DNA of 64,000 bases from Fictibacillus nanhaiensis. GTDB taxonomy: Bacteria; Bacillota; Bacilli; Bacillales; Fictibacillaceae. Positions 51,448 through 59,902 of the stretch are shown here, piece by piece. The translations under genes and the position numbers were made by a program. The stretch is taken from contig JAEACG010000009.1 in the NCBI GenBank assembly GCA_016401345.1, positions 1 through 64,000 on the forward strand, read 5' to 3'. Under the pieces are notes generated by a model. The model worked only from the letters and a program-made list of their open reading frames with translations, was not told where the DNA came from and ran no database searches. Position 1 is the first letter of the stretch. Each line of letters begins with the position of its first letter.

Positions 51448-51771
51448 TTGAGAAGATCGTTACGAGTGCCTGAAGAGATTCAAGCAAGTGCCAAGTGGTC
51501 TAAACTTACAGTTTTAGATGGAATCATTATTATTGCTAGTCTAGGTGTCGGATGGATCACCAAATGGATTGTCCTTCCGATTTTAGAGGTTCCTTACGTT
51601 GCTTTGTTTCCAATCTCACTTTATGTATTGTTGTTACCGAGTTCGAATGTTCCACACAAGAAAAACTATCAGACGGCCATGATTGTGTTAAAGAAAGACC
51701 GAAAGGTGTATAAATCCCTGTCCTTAGAGGATAGGGATTTTTATGTAGGAGGCAGAGATGATGCAGTTTGA
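51448..51771 (+). CDS. VirB3/PrgI-like membrane protein (DUF5592-like)
   Basis: 107 residues, TTG start after GGAGGG. Two helices (about 25-40 and 47-64) with short polar ends match VirB3/PrgI-type subunits, which precede VirB4 as here. The 3' end overlaps the next gene by 14 nt. Confidence 0.6.
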   Translation: MRRSLRVPEEIQASAKWSKLTVLDGIIIIASLGVGWITKWIVLPILEVPYVALFPISLYVLLLPSSNVPHKKNYQTAMIVLKKDRKVYKSLSLEDRDFYVGGRDDAV

Positions 51772-52348
51772 CGCTGTAAAGGTGAAAGAATCCAAAAAAC
51801 CTAATCAAACAAGGCAAGAAAAGAAAATTACGAAGCAGATTAATAAGATCAATAAAGTATATCCCGTATGTGGTGTTACGGAAGAAGAATTTATAAAAAG
51901 TAAGATTGGTGCGACGGTTGTTTATTTTGAGATCCTAGACGTTCGTAAATACGATCTGTTTCTCATGGATGAACAAGAATTTCAGTTTGTGACCGAAAAC
52001 AACTGGAAGTTTCAAAAGCAGTATCCGTTTCCGATTAAGGAAGTGTATATGAACTTCCCAGAGGACAATCAACAGCAGCAAGACTACTTTAAACACAAGA
52101 TCGAACGAACGACTAACCCGGCTCAATTAGAAGCGTTACACACAGAGTTAGAAAAGCTGAAGCATATTGAAAAAACGTATGAGATGCGTGAAACGTACCT
52201 TTTTGTATTTGGTAAAAGTGTGGAAGAACTTCAGAAGCGATTGGAACAAGTGAGGAGATTTAATAATTTTCTCGGCATGAATACGGTACCCATGCGGAAG
52301 AAAGAAAAAATCTTGTTTCGACTAAACAATCACAATACAAGGGGATGA
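51758..52348 (+). CDS. TrsD-like conjugation protein (VirB4 N-domain-like)
   Basis: 196 residues, soluble and charged, with WKFQKQYPFPIKEVYMNFPE and ETYLFVFGKSVEELQKRLEQ. It resembles the small protein (TrsD type) that precedes the VirB4 ATPase in Gram-positive transfer operons, where it replaces the VirB4 N-terminal domain. It overlaps the next gene by 4 nt. Confidence 0.6.
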   Translation: MMQFDAVKVKESKKPNQTRQEKKITKQINKINKVYPVCGVTEEEFIKSKIGATVVYFEILDVRKYDLFLMDEQEFQFVTENNWKFQKQYPFPIKEVYMNFPEDNQQQQDYFKHKIERTTNPAQLEALHTELEKLKHIEKTYEMRETYLFVFGKSVEELQKRLEQVRRFNNFLGMNTVPMRKKEKILFRLNNHNTRG

Positions 52349-52644
52349 GGAAAATGTGTAAAGAACTAATATCGATAGATGATAATCCGATGATACGTGA
52401 TCTAGATACCGGAAGAATGTGCCGATATGAACGTCCGGCAAACTTCGTCGTAGCAGGTACATTAGGTTCCGGTTATAATAGTGGGCCATTTCAGCGTTAT
52501 ATTTCCAAACAACTAGTAGATTCATATTTAAATAAATCCTCGCGACTTGGAGGCGTTCAGATTCATTTAGAAGATTGGAATCATTCTATTAATCCACTAC
52601 ACGCCTCAGCCTTCCATTTTAACGACAAGAAGGTGAAGCAATGA
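52345..52644 (+). CDS. Small soluble protein between the split VirB4 parts
   Basis: 99 residues: MRDLDTGRMCRYERPAN-like basic start, TLGSGYNSGPFQRYISKQLV, then RLGGVQIHLEDWNHS. It overlaps both neighbours by 4 nt, so translation is coupled. Not recognised. It may be a detached piece of the VirB4 N-terminal half or a separate adaptor. Confidence 0.5.
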   Translation: MRKMCKELISIDDNPMIRDLDTGRMCRYERPANFVVAGTLGSGYNSGPFQRYISKQLVDSYLNKSSRLGGVQIHLEDWNHSINPLHASAFHFNDKKVKQ

Positions 52645-54536
52645 GCGTAGAAAAAGATATCGCAATGATCTATGAGACGCAGCCTATGGGAGGTATCTCC
52701 TTTAAAGAAGAATATTACAACCGCAAAGGAGATGGATATGAGGCTTGTCTTCATGTCTACCGGTTCCCAAACGTCTTTACAGAATTTTGGTTAAATGAGA
52801 TTACAAGTTTAGAAAACACAATCGTCACGGTCGATACGTTTACAACCCAAGACGTGAATTATGTAGAAAAGGTTACACACTCTACAGAAGAGTTACGGTC
52901 TCGACGGGATAACGCAAAAAATCAGAGTCAGTATGACGTAGCAAACGAGGAATTTGAAACTTTGCGAGAATTGGGACTAGCTTTACACAAAGAAGGCGAA
53001 GTAATTAAACGTATTCACGTTCGCATCTATATTAACGCACCTACTCAAATACAACTTGAAGAACGAATCAACAAGATCTGCAAGTCTCTAGACAGTGATG
53101 GATACAAAAGTATTGTTTTTTTAGATGAACAAAAGGAAGAATGGCAAGCGAAGTTCTTAGATTATGAATCTCAGCAAAAGCTCGTAAACAAGAGGCCTGG
53201 TATTGAAATTCCGGCTGAAGCGTTAGGTCTTGGCTTTGCGCACGATCAAACGAGTTTAAAGGACCCAACAGGAGCCTATTATGGCTACACTCGAACAAGA
53301 GGAACAGTCTATTGGGATATGTTTCATCAGACGATGAAACGTCTTTATTATAACCTTTTCGTATCAGGTGATATGGGCTCTGGTAAATCAACTCTTTTGA
53401 AAAAAATCTTACGTGATAATGCATTAAAAGGAAACTTTATTCGAGGATTTGATAAGTCAGGAGAGTTTTTAGCTGTAACAGAAGATTTTGGTGGGAAGAC
53501 CGTCAATCTGGATGGATCAGGTGGAAGGGTTAACCTTTTTCAAGTATTCCCTACGGTTTCATCAGAAGGCGAAAATGAATTAAAGGTCGATGAAGCAGCT
53601 TCTTTCAGGCAACACGTATCGAAACTTAACATGTGTTATCGCATGTTAAATCCTAATAGCACAGACGCTGAACAACAACAGTTTGATGAACTTGTTTATG
53701 ACTTTTATGTGTTTAAGGGACTGTGGGATTATTCTGGTGACGTGCGTATAACCAATTTACCGGCTGAAGACTACCCTATTCTCTCCGAATTTCATGCGTT
53801 CTGTTTAGAACGTTATAAATTAGAGGAAGACGAACGTTTCAAAGGAAGAATCGGTGATATTTCAAAATCTATTGGTAACCTCGTGAGACAGTACGGGGAG
53901 CTATTTGATGGGTGTACAACCATTCCAGACATGACCCATGAACAGATTGTATTCTACGATATTGGGAATCTATCACAGCTTAAGGCAGAAATTTTTGACA
54001 TCCAGGTGTTCAATGCACTAACTCAAATTTGGGCAAATATGATGCACTCCGGTAGAAGAGAAAAAGACGCTTATGACACGCAGACCAAGCACTGGTGGGA
54101 TATCAAGCGATTCTTAATTATCGTGGACGAATGTCACAATGTTCTTAACATCCAAAAATCGTTTACAGCTGACTTCTTTGTAACATTGATGTCTGAAGCA
54201 CGAAAGTTTTTCGGGGGAGTTGTTCTGGCCACGCAGCGTATGGAACGAATGTTTCCGAAGGCAGAGAACGTATCCAATGACAAGATGGCGCTTGCTTCTA
54301 ATAAGCTGTCTGAGATCTTCGGATTGACGCAGTATAAAACCATCTTCAGACAAGACGCGACCTCCATGAAACTAATAAAAAATCTCTTTGGTGACCAGAT
54401 GACAGACATGGAATATGGGATGATGCCAACGTTTGATAAAGGAAATTGTGTTCTTTCTATCGCTGGTGATCAGAACCTAGTAATGACTGTAGAAGTTACA
54501 CCGGAAGAGCTAGCGCTATTCAAAGGAGGGGCTTAA
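52641..54536 (+). CDS. virB4: VirB4/TrsE-family ATPase
   Basis: 631 residues. Walker A is GDMGSGKST (243-251), Walker B is RFLIIVDECHNVL, and the later motif is FFGGVVLATQRMERMF. This is the VirB4/CagE ATPase that energises assembly of the conjugation channel. It is shorter than single-chain VirB4 proteins (about 800 residues), consistent with the N-terminal domain being encoded by the preceding one or two genes. Confidence 0.9.
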   Translation: MSVEKDIAMIYETQPMGGISFKEEYYNRKGDGYEACLHVYRFPNVFTEFWLNEITSLENTIVTVDTFTTQDVNYVEKVTHSTEELRSRRDNAKNQSQYDVANEEFETLRELGLALHKEGEVIKRIHVRIYINAPTQIQLEERINKICKSLDSDGYKSIVFLDEQKEEWQAKFLDYESQQKLVNKRPGIEIPAEALGLGFAHDQTSLKDPTGAYYGYTRTRGTVYWDMFHQTMKRLYYNLFVSGDMGSGKSTLLKKILRDNALKGNFIRGFDKSGEFLAVTEDFGGKTVNLDGSGGRVNLFQVFPTVSSEGENELKVDEAASFRQHVSKLNMCYRMLNPNSTDAEQQQFDELVYDFYVFKGLWDYSGDVRITNLPAEDYPILSEFHAFCLERYKLEEDERFKGRIGDISKSIGNLVRQYGELFDGCTTIPDMTHEQIVFYDIGNLSQLKAEIFDIQVFNALTQIWANMMHSGRREKDAYDTQTKHWWDIKRFLIIVDECHNVLNIQKSFTADFFVTLMSEARKFFGGVVLATQRMERMFPKAENVSNDKMALASNKLSEIFGLTQYKTIFRQDATSMKLIKNLFGDQMTDMEYGMMPTFDKGNCVLSIAGDQNLVMTVEVTPEELALFKGGA

Positions 54537-54538
54537 CG

Positions 54539-55156
54539 ATGGGAGATCAAGGAATGAAAAATAGACAAGGGAACAAGAACCTCAAAAGGATTTATTTGAC
54601 CACAGTTGCGTTATTTATCACAGCTGTGGTTTTATTTTTTTTCCAACAGAAACAACCTGTTCAGGAGAAAAAGACGCAAACGGCCACTGATTTAATTATT
54701 GAATCCGGAGTTCAGGAAGATACCATGAGCGATTATGAAAAAGAAAAGGCCGCAATCAAGAAAAAGAACCGAGAAGAGGTTGCGAAAACGGTCACGGACT
54801 TTATAAAAGCGTACTATACCTATGATGCCAACAATCGATTTAAAAGCCTTGAGGATGCTAAGCCATATCTCACGCGTGACTTTTACGAGGAGTTAAAGAA
54901 AACCGAAGATAAAAACACAAAAGTGCCTATACATGCGTATCGAGAGGTAACTAAAATTAGCTTACAAGACTACCTAAGAATGGGAGAAAACCACACAATC
55001 ATTGCAAAAACGACAGCCGAACTATTTGATGAAAAAAAGAAACGGTTAAGTACGATTGGTGTTGAATTTCACTTTAATGTTGTGCGCGAAGACAACAAAT
55101 GGAAGATCTCCTATTTCGCACTGTTTGGAAAGAGTTTAGAATCAAATGAAGAATAA
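54539..55156 (+). CDS. VirB8/TcpC-like conjugation protein
   Basis: 205 residues. One N-terminal membrane helix (LTTVALFITAVVLFFF) and an extracytoplasmic domain with an NTF2-like pattern (VAKTVTDFIKAYYTYDAN, YLTRDFYEEL, GVEFHFNVVREDNKWKISY). This is the plan of TcpC/VirB8-type subunits that form the periplasmic or extracellular side of the channel. AAAGGAGG precedes the ATG. Confidence 0.65.
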   Translation: MGDQGMKNRQGNKNLKRIYLTTVALFITAVVLFFFQQKQPVQEKKTQTATDLIIESGVQEDTMSDYEKEKAAIKKKNREEVAKTVTDFIKAYYTYDANNRFKSLEDAKPYLTRDFYEELKKTEDKNTKVPIHAYREVTKISLQDYLRMGENHTIIAKTTAELFDEKKKRLSTIGVEFHFNVVREDNKWKISYFALFGKSLESNEE

Positions 55157-55175
55157 ATTGATCAAAGGAGTGCTA

Positions 55176-56216
55176 ATGAAACTATTAGCTCTCCTTTTGT
55201 CTTCTGTGGGCGTTTATGTGTTTATCGGTCTATTTGTTAGCCTCCTGATTCTTGGGGCAATAGGAGGCAATTCGAATAACGGAGGTTCATTGGAAGGCGT
55301 CTCCCCTATTAATATTTCTCCTGAAGTCGAACAGTATCGTTCGAAAGTGGAAGAGGAATGTTTGAAGAATGGAATACCCGAGACTGTAAACTTAATCCTC
55401 GCGATCATGATGCAAGAAAGTGGAGGACGAGTCCCTGATGTGATGCAGTCAAGTGAGTCTCAAGGGCTGCCACCCAATGCTATTACAGATCCTCATTACT
55501 CAATTGAAGTCGGAGTGAAGTACTTCTCGATCGGATACAAATACGCAAAGGAAAACGCCAAGCAAAACGTCAATGAAACTAGCCTTCAGGGATACAATTA
55601 TGGCTACGGTTTTATCCCTTGGGCGATTAATACTCACGGTGGCTGGTCGGAAACAAATGCCGCAGAATTTGCGTTTATGAAGAGTGGTGGAAGGAAACGG
55701 GATAATGGCCAGTGGAAGTATGGCGACCAGTTATATGTGTCACATGTGATGAGGTATTTAGTAGCAAATGATGGTTCCGAAAACGGAGGGATAAAGCCGT
55801 TACCTGGCGGACATAAGACGGTTGAAAAGGCCATATCTGAGGGTTCAAAGTTTATCGGTCGTTCAACGTACGTGTTCGGTGGAGGACGGAATCAGGGTGA
55901 TATTGCACGGGGTCATTTTGATTGTAGTAGCTTCATTCATTACGCTTTTTCACGAGCTGGATTGAACCTCGGACCACTTTCATCTGTGACAACGGATACG
56001 TTAATAAACAAAGGTCCGCGTGTGAATCCTTCAGATATTAAACGAGGCGATTTAGTTTTCTTTGATACTTATAAAGTGAATGGACACGTGGGCATCTATC
56101 TAGGGAATGGCGAATTTTTAAACTGTCAAGACACCGGTGGTGTAAGAGTGGCATCGATGCAAAATAGTTACTGGAAAGGCACGTATAATGGCGTCATTGT
56201 TCGTGTAACCCAGTAA
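55176..56216 (+). CDS. CwlT/VirB1-like bifunctional cell-wall hydrolase
   Basis: 346 residues. A membrane anchor (about residues 2-28) is followed by a lysozyme-like domain with LILAIMMQESGG (catalytic Glu) and SLQGYNYGYGF. An NlpC/P60 endopeptidase domain follows, with FDCSSFIHYAF (catalytic Cys) and GHVGIYLG (His). It matches CwlT of ICEBs1, which opens peptidoglycan for the type IV channel. ATG 55176 is preferred to 55146 because AAAGGAG lies 5 nt before it. Confidence 0.88.
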   Translation: MKLLALLLSSVGVYVFIGLFVSLLILGAIGGNSNNGGSLEGVSPINISPEVEQYRSKVEEECLKNGIPETVNLILAIMMQESGGRVPDVMQSSESQGLPPNAITDPHYSIEVGVKYFSIGYKYAKENAKQNVNETSLQGYNYGYGFIPWAINTHGGWSETNAAEFAFMKSGGRKRDNGQWKYGDQLYVSHVMRYLVANDGSENGGIKPLPGGHKTVEKAISEGSKFIGRSTYVFGGGRNQGDIARGHFDCSSFIHYAFSRAGLNLGPLSSVTTDTLINKGPRVNPSDIKRGDLVFFDTYKVNGHVGIYLGNGEFLNCQDTGGVRVASMQNSYWKGTYNGVIVRVTQ

Positions 56217-56237
56217 AAAAGAGAGGTGCATAACGAG

Positions 56238-57047
56238 TTGTTTTCAAAAATAAAATTCAAGAAAAACGGAACGAAGTACAAGCTGATGGTCTTCTCTATC
56301 GGCTTTCTTTTTTTATTCTTTTTATCTAGTAGAGTGCTATTTAATATGCCAAAAGCTCATGAAGATACAGCTCTTCGAACGCCGGTTTCATTCTCTAAAA
56401 TGGATATTGAAGTGGCTAGTAAAGACTTTTATGAAAAGAAAAGGCTACTTGAAATCAATGTCTTAGTGAAAGAAAGAGGAAATGGAATTCCGATTGATCT
56501 TGGTGTAAATATAAAAGAAAAATCTGATACAGAAGTTGCCTTTAAAAAGAAAATTGTAAAGATTACCGATCAATATTATGTCATTTTCGTTCATGGTTTA
56601 CCGGACAAATGGAAGAGTGTTTCATTTTATTTTTATGATAAAAACGAATCAAAAAGTGTGATGAAAAGTGACCAAAAAATCTATGTTTCTTCTGCTAAAG
56701 CAGAAAAACATGATCGATTTATTCCTCAAAAAGATTCATTTTATGAAGTGAAATATACAAATCTGTTAATGAAAGATGCAGAAAAAATCATCAAAGAAGA
56801 ACAAAAAATGATTACAAAAGCCAACGAAAACCAGAATGAGTTAAAACAAAAAATAGAGTCTCTAGAAGAAGAACTTGATTACAAAACAGAAGCAGAAAAA
56901 GCAGAAGTAAACCAAACAATTTCTTCTCTTACTTTAAAAATTGAAGGTTACAAAAGAGAAAAAACAGATCGTGAGAAGCTGATAAGAGAGCAGCAAGGAC
57001 GAATAAAAAATCTCAAGAAAAAGAAGCAAGAACTAGAAGTGCAATGA
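56238..57047 (+). CDS. Membrane-anchored protein with C-terminal coiled coil
   Basis: About 269 residues. The start is uncertain (TTG 56238 or GTG 56226, both near GAGAGG). One N-terminal helix (LMVFSIGFLFLFFLSS) leads to a beta-rich extracytoplasmic domain (IDLGVNIKEKSDTEVAFKKK) and a long coiled coil to the end. No family is recognised. It is the last gene of the channel operon and may be a cell-surface or entry-exclusion-like factor. Confidence 0.5.
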   Translation: MFSKIKFKKNGTKYKLMVFSIGFLFLFFLSSRVLFNMPKAHEDTALRTPVSFSKMDIEVASKDFYEKKRLLEINVLVKERGNGIPIDLGVNIKEKSDTEVAFKKKIVKITDQYYVIFVHGLPDKWKSVSFYFYDKNESKSVMKSDQKIYVSSAKAEKHDRFIPQKDSFYEVKYTNLLMKDAEKIIKEEQKMITKANENQNELKQKIESLEEELDYKTEAEKAEVNQTISSLTLKIEGYKREKTDREKLIREQQGRIKNLKKKKQELEVQ

Positions 57048-57089
57048 TAGCTTTATTCCGAAAATGACGATTAAAACACCACTCATTAT

Positions 57090-57204
57090 GTATACCAGAT
57101 AGGTATTATCTCTAAAAAATTGATATACCTGGTTGGTATTTAATCAGGAAAAACATATACCTGGGTGGTATTTTCGTAGATTTTCATATACCTGATTGGT
57201 ATTA
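57090..57204. repeat. Four dyad repeats spaced about 32 bp
   Basis: The dyads (G/A)TATACC-5 nt-GGTATT(A/T) are at 57090-57108, 57123-57141, 57155-57173 and 57186-57204. Spacings of 33, 32 and 31 bp are about three helical turns, so bound proteins would sit on one face. They precede the relaxosome genes and are likely operators or accessory oriT sites. Confidence 0.8.
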
Positions 57205-57234
57205 TTTTATGATTTCGTGGAACCGCAAAAAAAC

Positions 57235-57387
57235 AAACCGCACTGCGGTTTCAACCATGAAATGGTTGCAGTTTCCCCTTATGCTCTTTATTGCTTTCGC
57301 CTCCCCTTCTTTTCGAAGGGGAGGACGTCTGGTAGCTATCGCTACCAGACTCGAAAGAATAAACGATCTTTCGAAGGCTAAAGATCG
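57235..57387. other. Cluster of five hairpins, oriT candidate
   Basis: In order: AAACCGC/GCGGTTT (57235-57251), CAACCAT/ATGGTTG (57252-57268), CCTCCCCTTC/GAAGGGGAGG (57300-57324), GTCTGGTAGC/GCTACCAGAC with loop TATC (57327-57350), and CGATCTTT/AAAGATCG (57364-57387). All stems are perfect. Such a cluster beside dyad repeats and directly upstream of relaxosome and relaxase genes is what an origin of transfer looks like. Which stem flanks the nick cannot be told from sequence alone. Confidence 0.6.
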
Positions 57388-57423
57388 CGTTTGCTCAATC
57401 TAACGAAGAAAGGTTTTGAAAAA

Positions 57424-57666
57424 ATGGCCCACTTAACAATAAAAGATATCTCCACTTCGACGAATCAAAAGCTCACAGACAAAGCGAAGGCTGCGGGCGT
57501 TTCCAAGAACAAATATTTGCAAAAACTTCTCGACACGCATGTGATCGCAGAAGAAGTAGAAGGGATAAGAACGGACTATGAAGAGCTCGTGAAGAGTTGT
57601 CTTCAGGTGATTCAACATAACACAAAAGTGATTAACGAATTTATTCGGATGAACGAGGAAGGATGA
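57424..57666 (+). CDS. Small relaxosome accessory protein (RHH/MobC-like)
   Basis: 80 residues from ATG 57424. THLTIKDIS-type start (MAHLTIKDISTSTNQKLTDK), then AKAAGVSKNKYLQKLLDTHV is a ribbon-helix-helix pattern, followed by a helix. Proteins like this bind oriT and help the relaxase. It is the first gene after the hairpin cluster. AAAGG lies upstream. Confidence 0.68.
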   Translation: MAHLTIKDISTSTNQKLTDKAKAAGVSKNKYLQKLLDTHVIAEEVEGIRTDYEELVKSCLQVIQHNTKVINEFIRMNEEG

Positions 57667-57672
57667 TAAAGA

Positions 57673-58110
57673 ATGGTAAGTAAACATGTACGCTTTAGTG
57701 AAGAGGAAGAATCAGATTATGGGATTGCCTATTTAAACAAAAAAATGGCCCAGTATAACTTAAACATGAACCAAACAATCGAGAGAATTTTTTCAGAACA
57801 TGAGTTGTTTCAAAAGTTGCTGAACAATCATGATGAGCTGCTAGTCGAAAAAATTTATGAGCGATTCAAGAGAGATCTGGACGTGATCCGAGTTAGAACC
57901 GGATACGCTGACAAGAACGCCCGAATTAGTCTAGAACTTTGGAACGGATACATCTTAACGAACAACCAAGAGAACTATGTCACGACAGAATTAGTCGAGA
58001 CGAAAGCCCTTCAGCAAGCCAGAGAAAAAGTGGAAGGTGACATCGCAGCGTATCGTCAAAAGAAACTAGAACGTGAGAAAAAAGGAGAGCCAGTCAGTGA
58101 TTCAACTTAA
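57673..58110 (+). CDS. Second relaxosome-type accessory protein
   Basis: 145 residues. VSKHVRFSEEEESDYGIAYL and MAQYNLNMNQTIERIF suggest an RHH-like N-terminus with a charged helical tail (QQAREKVEGDIAAYRQKKLE). It overlaps the macro-domain gene by 14 nt and lies in the same operon. It may be an auxiliary oriT-binding protein. The assignment is by position and size. Confidence 0.52.
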   Translation: MVSKHVRFSEEEESDYGIAYLNKKMAQYNLNMNQTIERIFSEHELFQKLLNNHDELLVEKIYERFKRDLDVIRVRTGYADKNARISLELWNGYILTNNQENYVTTELVETKALQQAREKVEGDIAAYRQKKLEREKKGEPVSDST

Positions 58111-58624
58111 GAAAGGTCTCATAGAAAACTGTGAGGCTGATGTGATCGTGAATGCTTCAAATGGAGTCGGCTATATGGGCGGATTTCTTGGTAAGTACAT
58201 CAAGTTTCCGGGGGGTGCTGAAGCTCTTCATTTTGCGACAAAAGGCTCGATTGAAAGAGAAGCAAAACAGGTATTAGCTCAACGAAAAATGAATGCTGGA
58301 GGCGTCTTCATAACTTCAGCCGGAGGCTTGAAAGCCAACTACATCTTTCATGCGATCACAATGAACAAGCCAGGGCAAACCTCTTCTTTACAAACGATCG
58401 AAACGTGCCTGAAAAACATTGTAAATCTTGCGCGAACTTTCAATTGTAAGATCTCGCTTCCTTCTTTAGGAACAGGTACGGGTCGATTGAACAAGCAGAT
58501 GGTCGCAAAACTTTACTTCGATGTACTAAAGAATGAACGCAACACATATGAAGTTGTCGATCCTCAAGGTGATTTCAACAGTCACCTTGATTTTTATTTT
58601 AAAAACCGAATGAATGTAAGGTGA
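58097..58624 (+). CDS. Macro-domain protein in the relaxase operon
   Basis: 175 residues from GTG 58097 (AAAGGAG 9 nt before). Macro-domain hallmarks are ADVIVNASNGVGYMGGFLGK (ADP-ribose loop), AGGVFITSAGG and KISLPSLGTGTGRLNKQM. Macro domains bind or hydrolyse ADP-ribose modifications. Between relaxosome proteins and the relaxase, it may reverse ADP-ribosylation of transferred DNA or proteins, or counter defences that use it; that is inference. The coding end holds a terminator-like hairpin (58564-58595). Confidence 0.83.
   Translation: MIQLKKGLIENCEADVIVNASNGVGYMGGFLGKYIKFPGGAEALHFATKGSIEREAKQVLAQRKMNAGGVFITSAGGLKANYIFHAITMNKPGQTSSLQTIETCLKNIVNLARTFNCKISLPSLGTGTGRLNKQMVAKLYFDVLKNERNTYEVVDPQGDFNSHLDFYFKNRMNVR
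58564..58595 (+). terminator. Terminator-like hairpin inside the macro-domain gene
   Basis: TCAAGGTGA (58564-58572) pairs perfectly with TCACCTTGA (58582-58590), followed by TTTTT. It is inside the coding sequence, 30 bp before its end, and upstream of the relaxase gene. Confidence 0.5.
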
Positions 58625-58628
58625 TCTC

Positions 58629-59855
58629 ATGGGAAGTCCAGGTGTCGTGCTTGTATCAAAATATGTATCGGGGAAGTCAAAAAAGTTTACGTCTTATGTG
58701 AACTATATTAATCGAAATGAAGCCACTCGCTCACAGAAATTTGAAACGTATAATGTGAATCAGCTAGACGGTTACAACCAATACATGGAGAACCCAGAGA
58801 AGAGTAATGGGATCTTCACCAAACATAAAGATAACCTCACTCAACGAGAGAAGGATCAGTTAAAACTTATTTTCAAAACCGCCCAGGAGAATGACTCAGT
58901 TATGTGGCAGGATGTGATTAGTTTTGATAATGCATGGCTAGAGAATAATGGGTTTTATAAAGAAGAAACCGGATGGATTAATGAGAGTGCCATCCAACAA
59001 GCTGTACGAAAAGGAATGGATGTTGTTCTTCAACAAGAGAGCATGGAGGAGAGTGCAGTTTGGGCTGCCTCCCTCCATTTTAATACGGACAACATACACG
59101 TTCATGTTGCTATCGTGGAACCACACCCAACGAAACCTTACGGTATTTATACAGATAAGAAGACGGGAGAAACCTATGAGGCTAGACGTGGTAATCGTAA
59201 AAAAACAACGTTGGATAAATTCAAAAGCAAAGTAGCCAACTCTCTATTGGATCGTGACAAGGAGTTAACAAAAATATCGGAACTGATCCACGATCGAATC
59301 GCTCCTAAAGGATACAAATTTAGAACGAAGCAAGATCGTTTCTTATTGAAGAAATACAACGAAGTGTACACAAAACTTCCTTCAGATATGAGCTTGTGGA
59401 AATACAATAACAATGCCATTAAGGAAGTAAGACCGGAGATCGACACGCTGATTACGATGTATATCGAGAAGTATCACCAAGCCGATTATAAAGAGCTCGA
59501 TCAAGCGTTAAAAGAGGAGATGAACTTTCGAAAGGGCGTGTATGGAGACGGTGAAATTGAGGTCAAACGGTACGAGGAATACCGGGAGAATAAACATCAT
59601 GAACTATACACGAAACTTGGGAATGCCATGTTAAAGGAAATGAAAGAGATCCGCATGGAGGAGAGAGCTTCCTTTCAAAACCGTTCTCTTGATGGGAAAG
59701 CTCCTCAGTCCTTCCAACCTGAGTACCAGGGCCGATTAGAGAATTCAGCTCTGTATCAAATAAAGCGAGCGCTTGATGTCGATTATCAAAGCTTAAAGAA
59801 CAAACGTAAGTATCAACGACTACAAAAAGAAATGGAATATGAACAAGGAAGGTGA
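58629..59855 (+). CDS. MOBL/MobP2-type relaxase
   Basis: 408 residues. VLVSKYVSGKSKKFTSYVNY (N-terminal catalytic Tyr candidate) is followed by the metal-binding motif HFNTDNIHVHVAIVEPHP (HxH plus upstream H). This fits MOBL-type relaxases described for Bacillus plasmid pLS20. The relaxase nicks oriT and covalently leads the DNA strand to the recipient. The C-terminal part is helical. The ATG has AAGGTGAT upstream and overlaps nothing. It follows the accessory genes, as usual. Confidence 0.85.
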   Translation: MGSPGVVLVSKYVSGKSKKFTSYVNYINRNEATRSQKFETYNVNQLDGYNQYMENPEKSNGIFTKHKDNLTQREKDQLKLIFKTAQENDSVMWQDVISFDNAWLENNGFYKEETGWINESAIQQAVRKGMDVVLQQESMEESAVWAASLHFNTDNIHVHVAIVEPHPTKPYGIYTDKKTGETYEARRGNRKKTTLDKFKSKVANSLLDRDKELTKISELIHDRIAPKGYKFRTKQDRFLLKKYNEVYTKLPSDMSLWKYNNNAIKEVRPEIDTLITMYIEKYHQADYKELDQALKEEMNFRKGVYGDGEIEVKRYEEYRENKHHELYTKLGNAMLKEMKEIRMEERASFQNRSLDGKAPQSFQPEYQGRLENSALYQIKRALDVDYQSLKNKRKYQRLQKEMEYEQGR

Positions 59856-59882
59856 AGCCCACATAGGTCTTCACCTTTTTTT
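59851..59882 (+). terminator. Intrinsic terminator
   Basis: GGTGAAG (59851-59857) and CTTCACC (59869-59875), then TTTTTTT. It overlaps the relaxase stop codon. Confidence 0.75.
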
Positions 59883-59902
59883 ATTTTAAGGAGGGAATAC
59901 AC

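Noticed and set aside
57090-57204. CRISPR array
   Set aside because: The repeats are 19-bp dyads with spacers of 12-14 bp, only four in number, and no cas genes are present.
57196-57403. Two short plus-strand ORFs across the hairpin cluster
   Set aside because: They run through the dyad and hairpin region, lack ribosome binding sites and are not protein-like.
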